Positions 55,510 to 64,000 of a DNA stretch of 64,000 nucleotides are shown one piece after another. Every line of letters starts with the position of its first letter. The stretch's first letter is position 1. Under the pieces are notes generated by a model, which worked only from the letters and a program-made list of their open reading frames with translations, did not search any database and was not told where the DNA came from. The stretch covers positions 124,001 to 188,000 of the forward strand of contig JAMZAV010000908.1 of the NCBI GenBank assembly GCA_024449915.1, given 5' to 3'. The DNA comes from Sweltsa coloradensis (lineage: Eukaryota; Arthropoda; Insecta; Plecoptera; Chloroperlidae). A program made the position numbers and the translations under genes.

Positions 55510-55629
55510 CTCTAGCGGGTAGAATGGCGCCTGCAGGGACGCGCAGAGTCCAGTGGTGAAGGTCACCCCCCCTAGTGCGACCACTAGGAACCATTCTCTC
55601 CCAGTGAAACTAGACTGGCAGCACGTCAT
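55510..55629 (-). CDS. Gene C exon 1 (start, TM1)
   Basis: 40 codons from MTCCQSSFTGREWFLVVALG through CASLQAPFYPLE, donor GTACGT. An acceptor CTACCCTAG lies one base before the ATG, so the 5' UTR continues in an upstream exon not identified. Confidence 0.92.
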
Positions 55630-56689
55630 CCTAGGGTAGAAACACATTACTTAGTAATTCTACTTCATGTATGAAGTTAATCAAGTTTCCAATTAATTCA
55701 ATTAATAAACGGGTTTTTCAATTTAACCCCTATTTTTTTAAATTTTTGGGTCTTAAAAAAAATCCTCATGCCAATGGTACGAATGGTACCTATTTTAGAA
55801 AAGATTGAAAATACACATCTGCAAAAAAACAGCTAAAAACAAGAAAAGTCTGTTTGTCCCGGGGATTTGATATCTCTAATATATAGCAGGTATTTGAGGT
55901 GCACAAAATCCAAATTTGCAGAAAAAAATCAAGAAAAAAATTAGTTTTATGTATGCACCTAGATTTTCATTTTTAGTTCAAATGTAGCTTTTGTCCAAAA
56001 TCCAAATTTCCCCAAAAATCCTTAAAAATCATCATAAAAATATGAAAAAATACTTGAAATCTTAGAAAAATTGCAAAAATTGAATTGTGTGCTAATTACC
56101 TAATTTATACGGAAAAAAATAATTTAGTGAGTGAGATTATGACTTGAAGGGTATTGTACCATACATGGACAGCCCTACAGTCGTAGATCCACAGTACTTT
56201 TTGAAAATTATACAGAAACAATTCACGAAAATGATTCATTTTGGACTTTAAACAAAATTCACAATCGTATACATCAATTAACTGTATTAGCGTGTCCCAG
56301 AATTAATTTTCGGAAAATTGTGGCTTTAGAGCCCTTCATTTCCTCTTCCATGACAACTGAGGCTCCCAGTCGTGTGTGTTACTTGTTGATTGAGACTACT
56401 CCACTTCAACATTGATGCGTTGCAAGTAGCCTACATTACACGCTACTCCACATTGCTGCATTTGATCATCCTTGGATAAAGTTATTCTTTAGCTGTTCGA
56501 GGCCACGTGGTTGCAGCCGATGTGTGAAGCCAAGAATCAGTCATCGCGTAAGAATGTAGAATAAATATACGAGTCACATAACAAGTAAACACACATTATT
56601 GTTCATCTGAATTTTGAAGATATAAAAAAATCATGGTGGCAAAATCAAGAAATTTTAGAACCAACTGAAAAATAAGTAGTCTAGCGGGT
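55630..56689. other. Upstream of gene C, no gene seen
   Basis: A-rich decayed repeat (AAATCCAAATTT and AAAAATCAAGAAA runs at 55900-56060). No promoter could be assigned. Confidence 0.5.
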
Positions 56690-57184
56690 CTCGTTGTGAC
56701 AATATTGGTCTGTTTGTTGGATGCTATACGGCCGAACGGCCAAATAGATTGAGCGGAAATCCGTGACCAGTGTACTGAGAACTGCTAACAAAATGAGCAA
56801 CATTCAACCTACAAGAAAGAATTAATTGAAAAATAAGCCGAAAATGTGTAGGGTTTAATTTAACGACAATGGTTTTGTTCTTCAAGAATTATTTTTATCG
56901 GATAATTATTTGAATGTCAGGCGGTGCACTGCAGTGACCAAAATGTACCGAATCTTGCAAGCTCAAGGTTACCCAAAATTCCGCTCGGAGATTGAGTAAA
57001 CCTTGCAATCTTTACTCGTATTTCGAAGTAGCTATGTTTTCCATAGTATTGTATAATAAACAGTACTATGGTACTATTTTTTAAATGCATATTATGATGC
57101 ATTTCAAAAAATTGTCTATACTTTTCCAGAAATAATAAAATAATCCAGAAATAAAAAAATCTATCCCAACCGTTGTTTGAAGCC
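56690..57184 (+). mobile_element. Interspersed element, copy 2 (partner of 42716-43360)
   Basis: ACTGAGAACTGCTAACAAAA, TTCCGCTCGGAGATTGAGTA and AACCTTGCAATCTTTACTCG, in the same order as copy 1, then CCAGAAATAAAAAAATC and a decayed box-B region before the 45-bp array. Confidence 0.82.
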
Positions 57185-57590
57185 GGATATCCCACATACC
57201 GAGTATACAGGCGCCCCAGCCAACTAGACGGATATCCCACATACCGAGTATACAGGCGCCCCAGCCAACTAGACGGATATCCCACATACCGAGTATACAG
57301 GCGCCCCAGCCAAACTAGACGGATATCCCACATACCGAGTATACAGGCGCCCCAGCCAACTAGACGGATATCCCACATACCGAGTATACAGGCGCCCCAG
57401 CCAACTAGACGGATATCCCACATACCGAATATACAGGCGCCCCAGCCAACTAGACGGATATCCCACATACCGAGTATACAGGCGCCCCAGCCAACTAGAC
57501 GGATATCCCACATACCGAATATACAGGCGCCCCAGCCAACTAGACGGATATCCCACATACCGAGTATACAGGCGCCCCAGCCAACTAGAC
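57185..57590. repeat. 45-bp minisatellite, nine units
   Basis: The unit GGATATCCCACATACCGAGT, then ATACAGGCGCCCCAGCCAAC and TAGAC, is repeated nine times with only single-base variants and one extra A. Because 45 is a multiple of three, several frames stay open on both strands; these are not genes. It occupies the spot between the element and F4 that in copy 1 reads AGCCAACTAGAC once. Confidence 0.97.
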
Positions 57591-58259
57591 TAGGAAAACA
57601 CCAAAGTCGTTGTGAGACGAGCGAGCGAGTCGTGTGTTGAGTACCCGAGAACATTTTCATTTAAATTGAGTGATATATAAGGTATAAAGGATAGGGTTTT
57701 TAATTTAGTTGGTATAAAGGCGCGTCAAATGTAAGGACATGATGCGCCACTCTAGTTTGTGATAGGTTAGGGAGGGAAAGACCCATGCTGGATCCAGCCA
57801 TAGGTAGTGGGAGTGAATGGAATGTTCCCGGTGCAATGCCTCCCGACGGCCGTTGCAACAATGAGGTGGAAGGAGAAGTGATTATTCAATAAAGAGATAG
57901 ATAATATACAATATTTACAACACGGTATAATTACACATTAGACACACAACATATCAACACCGTACGCTGCCTTACAAGGTCTGGATCCGACCTAAGCAAA
58001 CGCACCTTACCGACTGACTTCACACACTTGGCCCCAACGCCTCTCAGAGCGTCCCCAAGCTAAACTCACCCTCGTCAGAATACCAGAATACCGTGATACC
58101 AGAATACCTACCACATGGCCTACCTGGTCATGTGGCAATGGCGCAACTCTGACCACCCGCAACGCATCCCAGACACCCATATGTTTGGGGTGCATTGCAC
58201 CGGGAACTCAACACATGACTCGCTCACTCGTCTAACAACGACGTTAGCGTTTTCCTAGT
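57588..58259 (+). mobile_element. F4 element with an internal insertion
   Basis: It starts CTAGGAAAACACCAAAGTCG and ends AACGACGTTAGCGTTTTCCT, then AG. The middle (about 57832-58200) is foreign, bounded by GGTGCAATGCC and GGGTGCATTGCACC. The outer parts match F4 at 43361-43635. Confidence 0.82.
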
Positions 58260-59308
58260 GCATACCCTATTCTTTACAAGAGGGTTCAATCCCAGCGAAA
58301 CGTCGATTATATATGTCTCTACTTTTTATCTTTTTTTATAAGTCTTCCGGAGTCTAATCTAGAACCCTAAACACGATACAGAATCGATGATGCGGGTACC
58401 TGTTTTGTCGTTCAAGTCTGCCCCCAAATACCCGACACGACCTGAAGTTTCGGCTATCCGCACACCAGTAGTATACTTTAGTACAAACCATACTCACAGT
58501 GTAAAACATATCGTTGGGGGACATTGACAAAGAATTTCGTATTTTCATTACAAACGATACTCGATTTGTTTGAATATGCCCAGAAATCTGTTCACATGCT
58601 ATGGTGACAGAAACGCTAGTTATTATTGCGACTTAGGTACAGCCGTACAGCCCATACATTCTCTGTATCTACAGAGGCCACAGCCTGCAAGAATCGGCTA
58701 TAATATTTCTTCTTTCTGTCTTTCTTTCTTTCTTTCTTTCTTTCTTTAACTTCCATCCTTTTCCTAACTCAAATCATAATAAGCCTACATCTAAACTATT
58801 TACATTTGAATTGATATTATTAACTTTTGACAAGAATGAGCCATATGAGAGTGTTTTTTACCACTTGAATATCACATGCAGCATTTTCTTTCATCGTTTA
58901 ATCGATTTATTAATTAGTTAGTTCCTATATCGGCCTACATTAATATGAATGTGCATATTACTTTTTGTAACTTGTAAGGGTCATAAGCATTAATTATAAG
59001 GGTGACTGAAGTTTAATCGGCCAATCCACCCCCAACCTTTTAGTTAGTACTTATGACTGTTACAAGGATCAAAACGGGAAATGCATATTTAAATTAATGT
59101 AGGCCAATATATTACCCAACTAATAAATAAATTAACTAAACGCAGAAAGAAACTGATGTAAGTGATATTCAAGTGGGAAAAAACACTCTCGTGGCTCATT
59201 CATGTCCTATGTCTATCTCTATATAGTTGATTCTTATCGTTACAACTACACGTTTAGTTTATTTTTCAACTGATATTAAGTCTTTATTTTAAATTAAACA
59301 TAATTATA
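58260..59308 (+). mobile_element. F6 element copy 2
   Basis: It is colinear with 1851-2773: CTTTACAAGAGGGTTCAATC, ATGATGCGGGTACCTGTTTT, TTGGGGGACATTGACAAAGA, a (TTTC)n run near 58720, then the palindrome (CCACTTGAATATCACATGCA). Again flanked on both sides by F4. Confidence 0.85.
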
Positions 59309-59336
59309 CTATGAAAACGCCAAAGTCGTTGTTAAA

Positions 59337-59980
59337 GGGGTATTTAACCGCTAAACTCAAAAAATATATTTCATTCAGGCTAACTAGTAATGAATTTAGC
59401 AATTAACAGAAAAATTATTGGGGCCACCATGACCTCCCAAAAAATTGTCAAACATGACATTTTTCGAGCTAGGTCCCATCGGCAAAAAACTCTCATAAGA
59501 AATAACATGGGGACGATCTTTATGCCCCGTGACCTTGGAGGATTTTGATCCAAAAAAATATTGGCCATTATTGACGTACTCGACAGCCTTTTCTGTAAAT
59601 TCTCTATATTTTGTTTTGTAATTTGGGCAAGTAGTTCGGTCAAAATATGCTGATTACCAAGATGGGGTGTGATTTTGGAATGCATATTTTTGCGTGTTTG
59701 AGGGTATATTTGGGCACAGTTTCAAGACACGATGTTATAAAGGGGCATTTTAGATTGGTTCTATGCTCTAGTATCAATGTGGACCGAAAAAGAAGCAGGT
59801 TAAAGCCGATTTAGGAAATTTTCCAAAACACCAATTTTCGCCAATTTCTAGATCAAAAAATTAAAAAATTCGTGTTAAATCACAGTTACAAGATATAATT
59901 TTTTAAACGGTCATTTAAGTGTAGTATTGTGCTATAGATCACGTGGTAAAAAATAATTTTTGGGGTTTTTAGCCCCTTTA
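59337..59980 (+). mobile_element. F5 element copy 2, inside F4
   Basis: The left end TTAAAGGGGTATTTAACCGC and right end TTTTAGCCCCTTTAA are inverse over the last nine bases, and TTAA stands at each side. Colinear with 15655-16205. No transposase frame was seen. Confidence 0.82.
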
Positions 59981-60168
59981 ATGAGTGAACGAGCCATGTG
60001 CCACCCTTCCCTTTCCTGCCCCTACCTAAGGCTGGTTCCAGCATGGGTCTTTCCTCCATGGGTCTTTCCTCCCTAGCCTATCATAGGCTAGTGGCGCATT
60101 ATGGCCTCACAGTTGACGCGCCCTTATATCAACTAAACTCAAAACCCTACGAATTATACCTTCATAAT

Positions 60169-60241
60169 TGGATGAGCGTAGCGAGCGTAGCGAGCGAAGC
60201 GAAGATTCCATTTCACTACACTGGAAAAAAAAATCCCCGAT

Positions 60242-60274
<33 letters not shown>

Positions 60275-60963
60275 CTGTTTGTATTATTGTGTGTTTGTTA
60301 ACACGATTCCGGCTAAAACCGATACTCCAATTGCGATGAAATTTTATGGAGACCTTCGAAATCTCTGAACTTAGAACTGCCACGTTTTTGAGCGCAATCG
60401 GAAAATTATTTCTCATGAAAATCGCCATTTTACGAATTTTTTCGATTTTTAAAATTTTTCTTCGACTTATAACACCTACATGCTTAATTCGATTTTAATG
60501 GTTTTTTCACAGAACCTTAATTTTATGAATTAAGATATTCGTGTGAAATTTGAGCGCAATCGAAAAATTATTTCTCATGAAAATCGAAATTTTACAGGTT
60601 TTTTCTTTTTTTAAACAAGTCTTTGACTTATAACACCTACATGCTTTATCCTATTGTAATGAATTTTCCACAGAACCTTAATTTTATGAATGAATATATT
60701 TTTGTAAAATTTGAGCGCAATCGAATAATTATTCTTATGAAAATCGCAATTTACGATTTTTTTCTTTTTTTAAAAATACGATCATAAAAAAAATTAAAAA
60801 ATAATGTTAATTTTGTATTTATTTAATTTAATTTAAAAAAATTATTCGACTTTGTAATAATTTTGTCACAGAACAACAGAAAATCCTCATAACACAATCA
60901 TGGCAGCTCAATGCACCAATTACGCTCATCCAACAACGCGGCGGGACTTACGCGTTTTCCTAG
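60169..60963 (-). mobile_element. F1 element copy 5, inside F4
   Basis: It reads TTGGATGAGCGTAGCGAGCG at its left and CTCATCCAACAACGCGGCGG, then GACTTACGCGTTTTCCTAG at its right, with a T-run of about 34 near 60245 and three monomers. Confidence 0.88.
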
Positions 60964-61129
60964 TTATTATCAATCTTAAATGCAAATGTTCCTGGGTACT
61001 CAACACATGACTCACTCACTCGTCTAACAACTACTTTGGCGTTTACCTAGTTGTAAATAATATGTCTGTGAAGAATTATCTTCAAGACTTTAGAAAAGAT
61101 CGGTAGAAGAACTACAAATACAACGATAA

Positions 61130-61722
61130 TTGGATGAGCGTAGCGAGCGAAGCGAAGATTCCATTTCACTACACTGGAGAAAAAAATCCGGAATGTTTTT
61201 TTTTCTTTTTTTTGTATTTTTGTGTGTTTGTTAACACGATTCCGGCTAAACCGATACTCCGATTGCGATGAAATTTTATGGAGGCCTTCGAAATCTCCGA
61301 ACTTAGAACTGTTACGTTTTTGAGTGCAATCGGGAAATTTTTTCTTATAAAAAACGCAATTTTACGATTTTTTTCAATTTTTACAAAATTTCTTCGACTT
61401 ATAACACCTACATGCTTTATCCGATTGTAATGATTTTTTCACAGAACCTTAATTTTATGAATTTAAAATATTCGTATAAAATTTGAGCGTAATCGAAAAA
61501 TTATTTCTCATGAAAATTGCAATTTTACGATTTTTTTCGTTTTAAAAATTACGATTTATTTAAAAAATTAGGTTAATTTTTTCTAAATTTAATTTAATTA
61601 AAAAAAATCTTCGACTAAAATTTTTTTTTCACAGAACAACAGAAAATCCGCGTAACGCATGGCAGCTCAATGCACCAATTACGCTCATCCAACAACGCGG
61701 CGGGACTTAAGCGTTTTCCTAG
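61130..61722 (-). mobile_element. F1 element copy 6
   Basis: TTGGATGAGCGTAGCGAGCG to AACAACGCGGCGGGACTTAA, then GCGTTTTCCTAG. Two internal monomers. Same orientation as copy 5, 166 bp away. Confidence 0.88.
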
Positions 61723-62682
61723 TAAAATATATATTAAACAAGAAGAACAGACACACTTTACAAACTTAAAACAACATTCTCTTGACTGCTCTCTCTAACC
61801 TACCGGAACAAAGTTGCTGTACTTAAAATATTAAGAGAAAATAATTAAAAACTACTACGAAGGACAAATATGTTGAAAATGAGATAAAAATTAATCTCAT
61901 AAGATTCCGGTGTGGAAATTTTTATTTGGAGATGAAAATCAATTGGAATACAGCATTAAAGCTTATAATTATAACTTTGGGATTTAAAGAGAAAATAATG
62001 AAATAAAAGTAATAAAATTATTTTCATGCCAGGATCCTATGAGTAATGAATGGACAAGCGCTTACAGTGTTCAACTTAAGTACCTAGTGGTACGCCAACT
62101 AGTAAGTCTGTTATTATTCTGAAGACTTGTGAAGAGACAATGTCTGCATAAGAAATGACCTAAGCTTCCTGTCTTGAGAGTCCAGCGGAAACACTTTGCT
62201 ACTTCGTAACGTTGCCTCCTCATCTCATTGGGCCACGAGCAACATAGGGCAGTGTGTGTACCCAGCACAAGACTTACCTCAACGCGTCTTGACGTCACAC
62301 CACGTAGCGTAGCTAATCGCGACGACGATTCCTCCGAGAACAATGCAGCATCATGTCACATCTTCCCCGTCGAATGTTGTTACCCTATTGTCTTCAACAA
62401 AACTTATTCCTACTTAGGCCAAATTTCGGTAAATAATCTACAAATTGTAAACAACAGGAAACTTCACAAATGTATTTTAATTGTTCATAAACTAAAACTT
62501 CGACAGCAACACTCGTAAGTCAATTTGTATTTAAAAATTGAATAAACTAAAATTTAAAGGCAATCACTTCAGACAAAAACTTTCCAACCTACGATTTTGT
62601 GTCTGGTAAAAGTTTAAAATAAATGCATAACTAGACACTTTTAAAGGTGTATTTAGAAAACTTGTGCAAAAGAACTGTAAAT
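61723..62682. other. Downstream of the edge gene, no other gene seen
   Basis: Frames at 62071-62343 (-) and 62228-62518 (+) overlap antiparallel and show no family. Position 62250-62330 is somewhat GC-richer (CGCGTCTTGACGTCACACCA). Confidence 0.5.
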
Positions 62683-62903
62683 CTAATGAAACGTCGTGTT
62701 TTTACGGTTCTTGATGGAGTTGTCTTTGACGTACAACTCCTCGACTTCGTAACTGGGTCTGTTTGGCAACGGCGCCGACCGATTGAACTGAGCGGAGGCC
62801 TGGGGTTGTTCTTGTAGAGAGAGGTTCATGGAAGTCCTAGGGGGGATTCTCGGAGGGTGACTGTGACTCATCAGTCCAGGCACACTCGTGTCGTGTACTT
62901 CTC
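62683..62903 (-). CDS. Terminal exon of an unidentified gene, 5' part beyond the window
   Basis: Acceptor TTTATGTTTCAG, then 72 codons beginning EVHDTSVPGLMSHSHPPRIP, with PLPNRPSYEVEELYVKDNSI and a basic end KNRKNTTFH before TAG. The intron is phase 1. The segment is polar, proline-rich, without a membrane helix, and looks like a disordered cytoplasmic tail. It could be the tail of another transporter or receptor, but no family is recognised, and it does not match the tails of genes B or C. The coding look (no stop, good splice site, sharp end) is what supports it. Confidence 0.6.
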
Positions 62904-63195
62904 CTGAAACATAAACATGTACGGGATAAAACAGTGGACTCCCGAATACAGTGCTGACTGGGACTCGTTGCTGGCATATTAGAAGAAAATCATTCGAATA
63001 CATAAAAAAAATAAGAGTGTGGAAGTGAAAACATAATAATAAATAGTATTTTTAACAATATAATAAAACGTCAAATTTATTTTATAATTAACTTGCACTT
63101 AAAAATGGGAAGATATTAAAAGTAAACCAAAATTTTTTCACAAACATTGATTTTATGTTTGAGTGTTTTAAAAAAAAGTTAGTTTTTGTTTTTCA
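62904..63195. other. Intron of the edge gene, AT-rich
   Basis: No other exon recognised. Confidence 0.4.
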
Positions 63196-63610
63196 TTGAG
63201 CGAGCGTAGCGAGCGTCTCCACTTGACTCTTTTGGCTCGAATGTCTGATTTTTTTCTGTTACTGCTTCGGTTCAGGTCGCACCGTTTCTCTGATCGACCT
63301 GAAATTTTGCGCACATGTACATACCACCTAGGCGGGTTGCTGTACAGTTTTTGAACAGAATCCGATCGTTGGTTATAAAATATAAAAAATAAAATATAAA
63401 TATAAAAATATAAAAATGTTCCGATCGTTATGAAATTTTGCAGGGTCAATAAGTACAATATTATCTCCTATTTCACAAATTTTCAGCTAAACCGGTCAAG
63501 ACCTTAAAGACTTATTGGAAAATGCAACATTATGGGAATGTCATACTCGGGTCGTGTTGCACGTACCGGTGCTCGCTCAACAACGCGACAGGACTTTAGC
63601 GTTTTCCTAG
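63196..63610 (+). mobile_element. F2 element copy 2
   Basis: It begins TTGAGCGAGCGTAGCGAGCG, then TCTCCACTTGACTC, holds CAGGTCGCACCGTTTCTCTG and CGATCGTTATGAAATTTTGC, and ends GCTCGCTCAACAACGCGACA, then GGACTTTAGCGTTTTCCTAG. About 415 bp against about 660 for copy 1. Confidence 0.85.
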
Positions 63611-64000
63611 TAATTTATGTTGAAAAAATTAGTATATTGAAATATTTCAATCCCAAAATTGTTCGACCATTTAACATTGTTGCTTCAGAAGATTTGTTGT
63701 ATTCAATTCATTCACTTATCGTTAACTAAGTGTATAACTGATTAAGTATGATTCTATGAATCATCTTACACCTAGTAATACAGTGCTTTAGTGTGCACAT
63801 ATTATATAAACGTTATATAAGCCAAGTGAAAGCATAATAATTATGCATTGCAACTGATCAAGGTAAACAATTATTTTAATAGTGACCTTAAAATTATATA
63901 AATATATTATAAATCAAGTTAGAATCTTAACTGGTCGTGTATTGTGGCTCGCAGCTCATAGTTGGCTGTTTATTGTTATTGTTGTAGGGGACAAGACTCG
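63611..64000. other. Right edge, nothing recognised
   Basis: AT-rich; no exon matching genes A-C or the receptor. Confidence 0.5.

Larger units (their letters stand above)
46895..55629 (-). pseudogene. SLC18B1: Gene C: SLC18B1-like MFS transporter, broken at exons 7-8
   Basis: Exons on the minus strand: 1 (55629-55510), 2 (53881-53786), 3 (53050-52977), 4 (51528-51381), 5 (51268-51200), 6 (50990-50873), 7 partial (50155-50086), 9 (49695-49600), 10 (48560-48392) and 11 (47164-46895). Sizes and phases match gene B, and motifs A and C are intact (GLGFMVGPTVGGYLFG). Exon 7 loses its second half at a tRNA-derived SINE, and the whole 191-nt exon 8 (TM8 and the second motif-A loop) is absent from the 390 bp before exon 9. 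As assembled, a full 12-helix protein cannot be made. The exons outside the break have no stops or shifts, so the loss may be recent, or due to a collapsed assembly. Confidence 0.82.
59309..61047 (+). mobile_element. F4 element split by two nested insertions
   Basis: F4 pieces are 59309-59336 (CTATGAAAACGCCAAAGTCG), 59981-60168 (GAGCCATGTGCCACCC...GTTGACGCGCCC) and 60964-61047 (GTACTCAACACATGACTCAC to CTAG). F5 interrupts the left terminal repeat and F1 copy 5 the right part, so both are younger than this F4. Confidence 0.85.

Noticed and set aside
56917..57660. Open frames of 247 aa (-) and 155 aa (+) over the same DNA
   Set aside because: Both are made of the nine 45-bp repeats, which stay open in several frames because the unit length is a multiple of three.
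57588..61047. LTR retrotransposon with F4 as LTRs
   Set aside because: F4 has inverted ends with CTAG termini and not TG...CA, and there is no primer-binding site, polypurine tract or gag/pol between the copies. Kept only as a composite of unknown mechanism.
62071..62518. Antiparallel frames near the right edge gene
   Set aside because: Both strands open over the same DNA with no homology, and located downstream of the real terminal exon.

Overview
The window looks like a repeat-rich insect genome segment: spliced genes with GT-AG introns, an insect-type odorant receptor, tRNA-derived SINEs, a LINE, MITE/foldback elements and long microsatellites. The order is not certain. A hemimetabolous, possibly hemipteran, genome is only a guess from the large TE-filled introns and the receptor's look.

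The genic backbone is three paralogous major-facilitator transporter genes of the SLC18B1 (vesicular polyamine transporter-like) type, with the same exon sizes and phases, separated by other material. Gene A (minus, 9222 down to 1196, running off the left edge) lacks one exon and carries two single-base insertions in another. Gene B (plus, 26344-42522, 11 coding exons, about 472 aa) looks intact. Gene C (minus, 55629 down to 46895) has ten recognisable exons, but exon 7 is cut at a SINE and exon 8 is gone. Only the middle gene therefore seems able to make a full transporter. Between A and B lies a minus-strand odorant-receptor gene (19478 down to 14531). It has a large acidic insertion in its second intracellular loop, a partial duplication of its first recognised exon and one unresolved splice donor. 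At the right edge (62683-62903, minus) sits a single terminal exon of an unidentified gene whose other exons lie beyond the window.

The rest is mostly mobile DNA. Labels used below: F1 (0.6-0.8 kb, ends CTAGGAAAACGC...GGATGAGCG / CGCTCATCCAACAA), F2 (related ends, different interior), F3 (small foldback), F4 (about 280 bp with about 50-bp inverted ends), F5 (TTAAAGGGG ends), F6 (about 1 kb with an internal palindrome, found twice between F4 copies). A tRNA-derived SINE has about eight copies, there is a decayed LINE in gene B intron 2, and there are several MITE-like inverted repeats and many tandem arrays. Most longer open frames outside the named exons are readings through these repeats and are not treated as genes.
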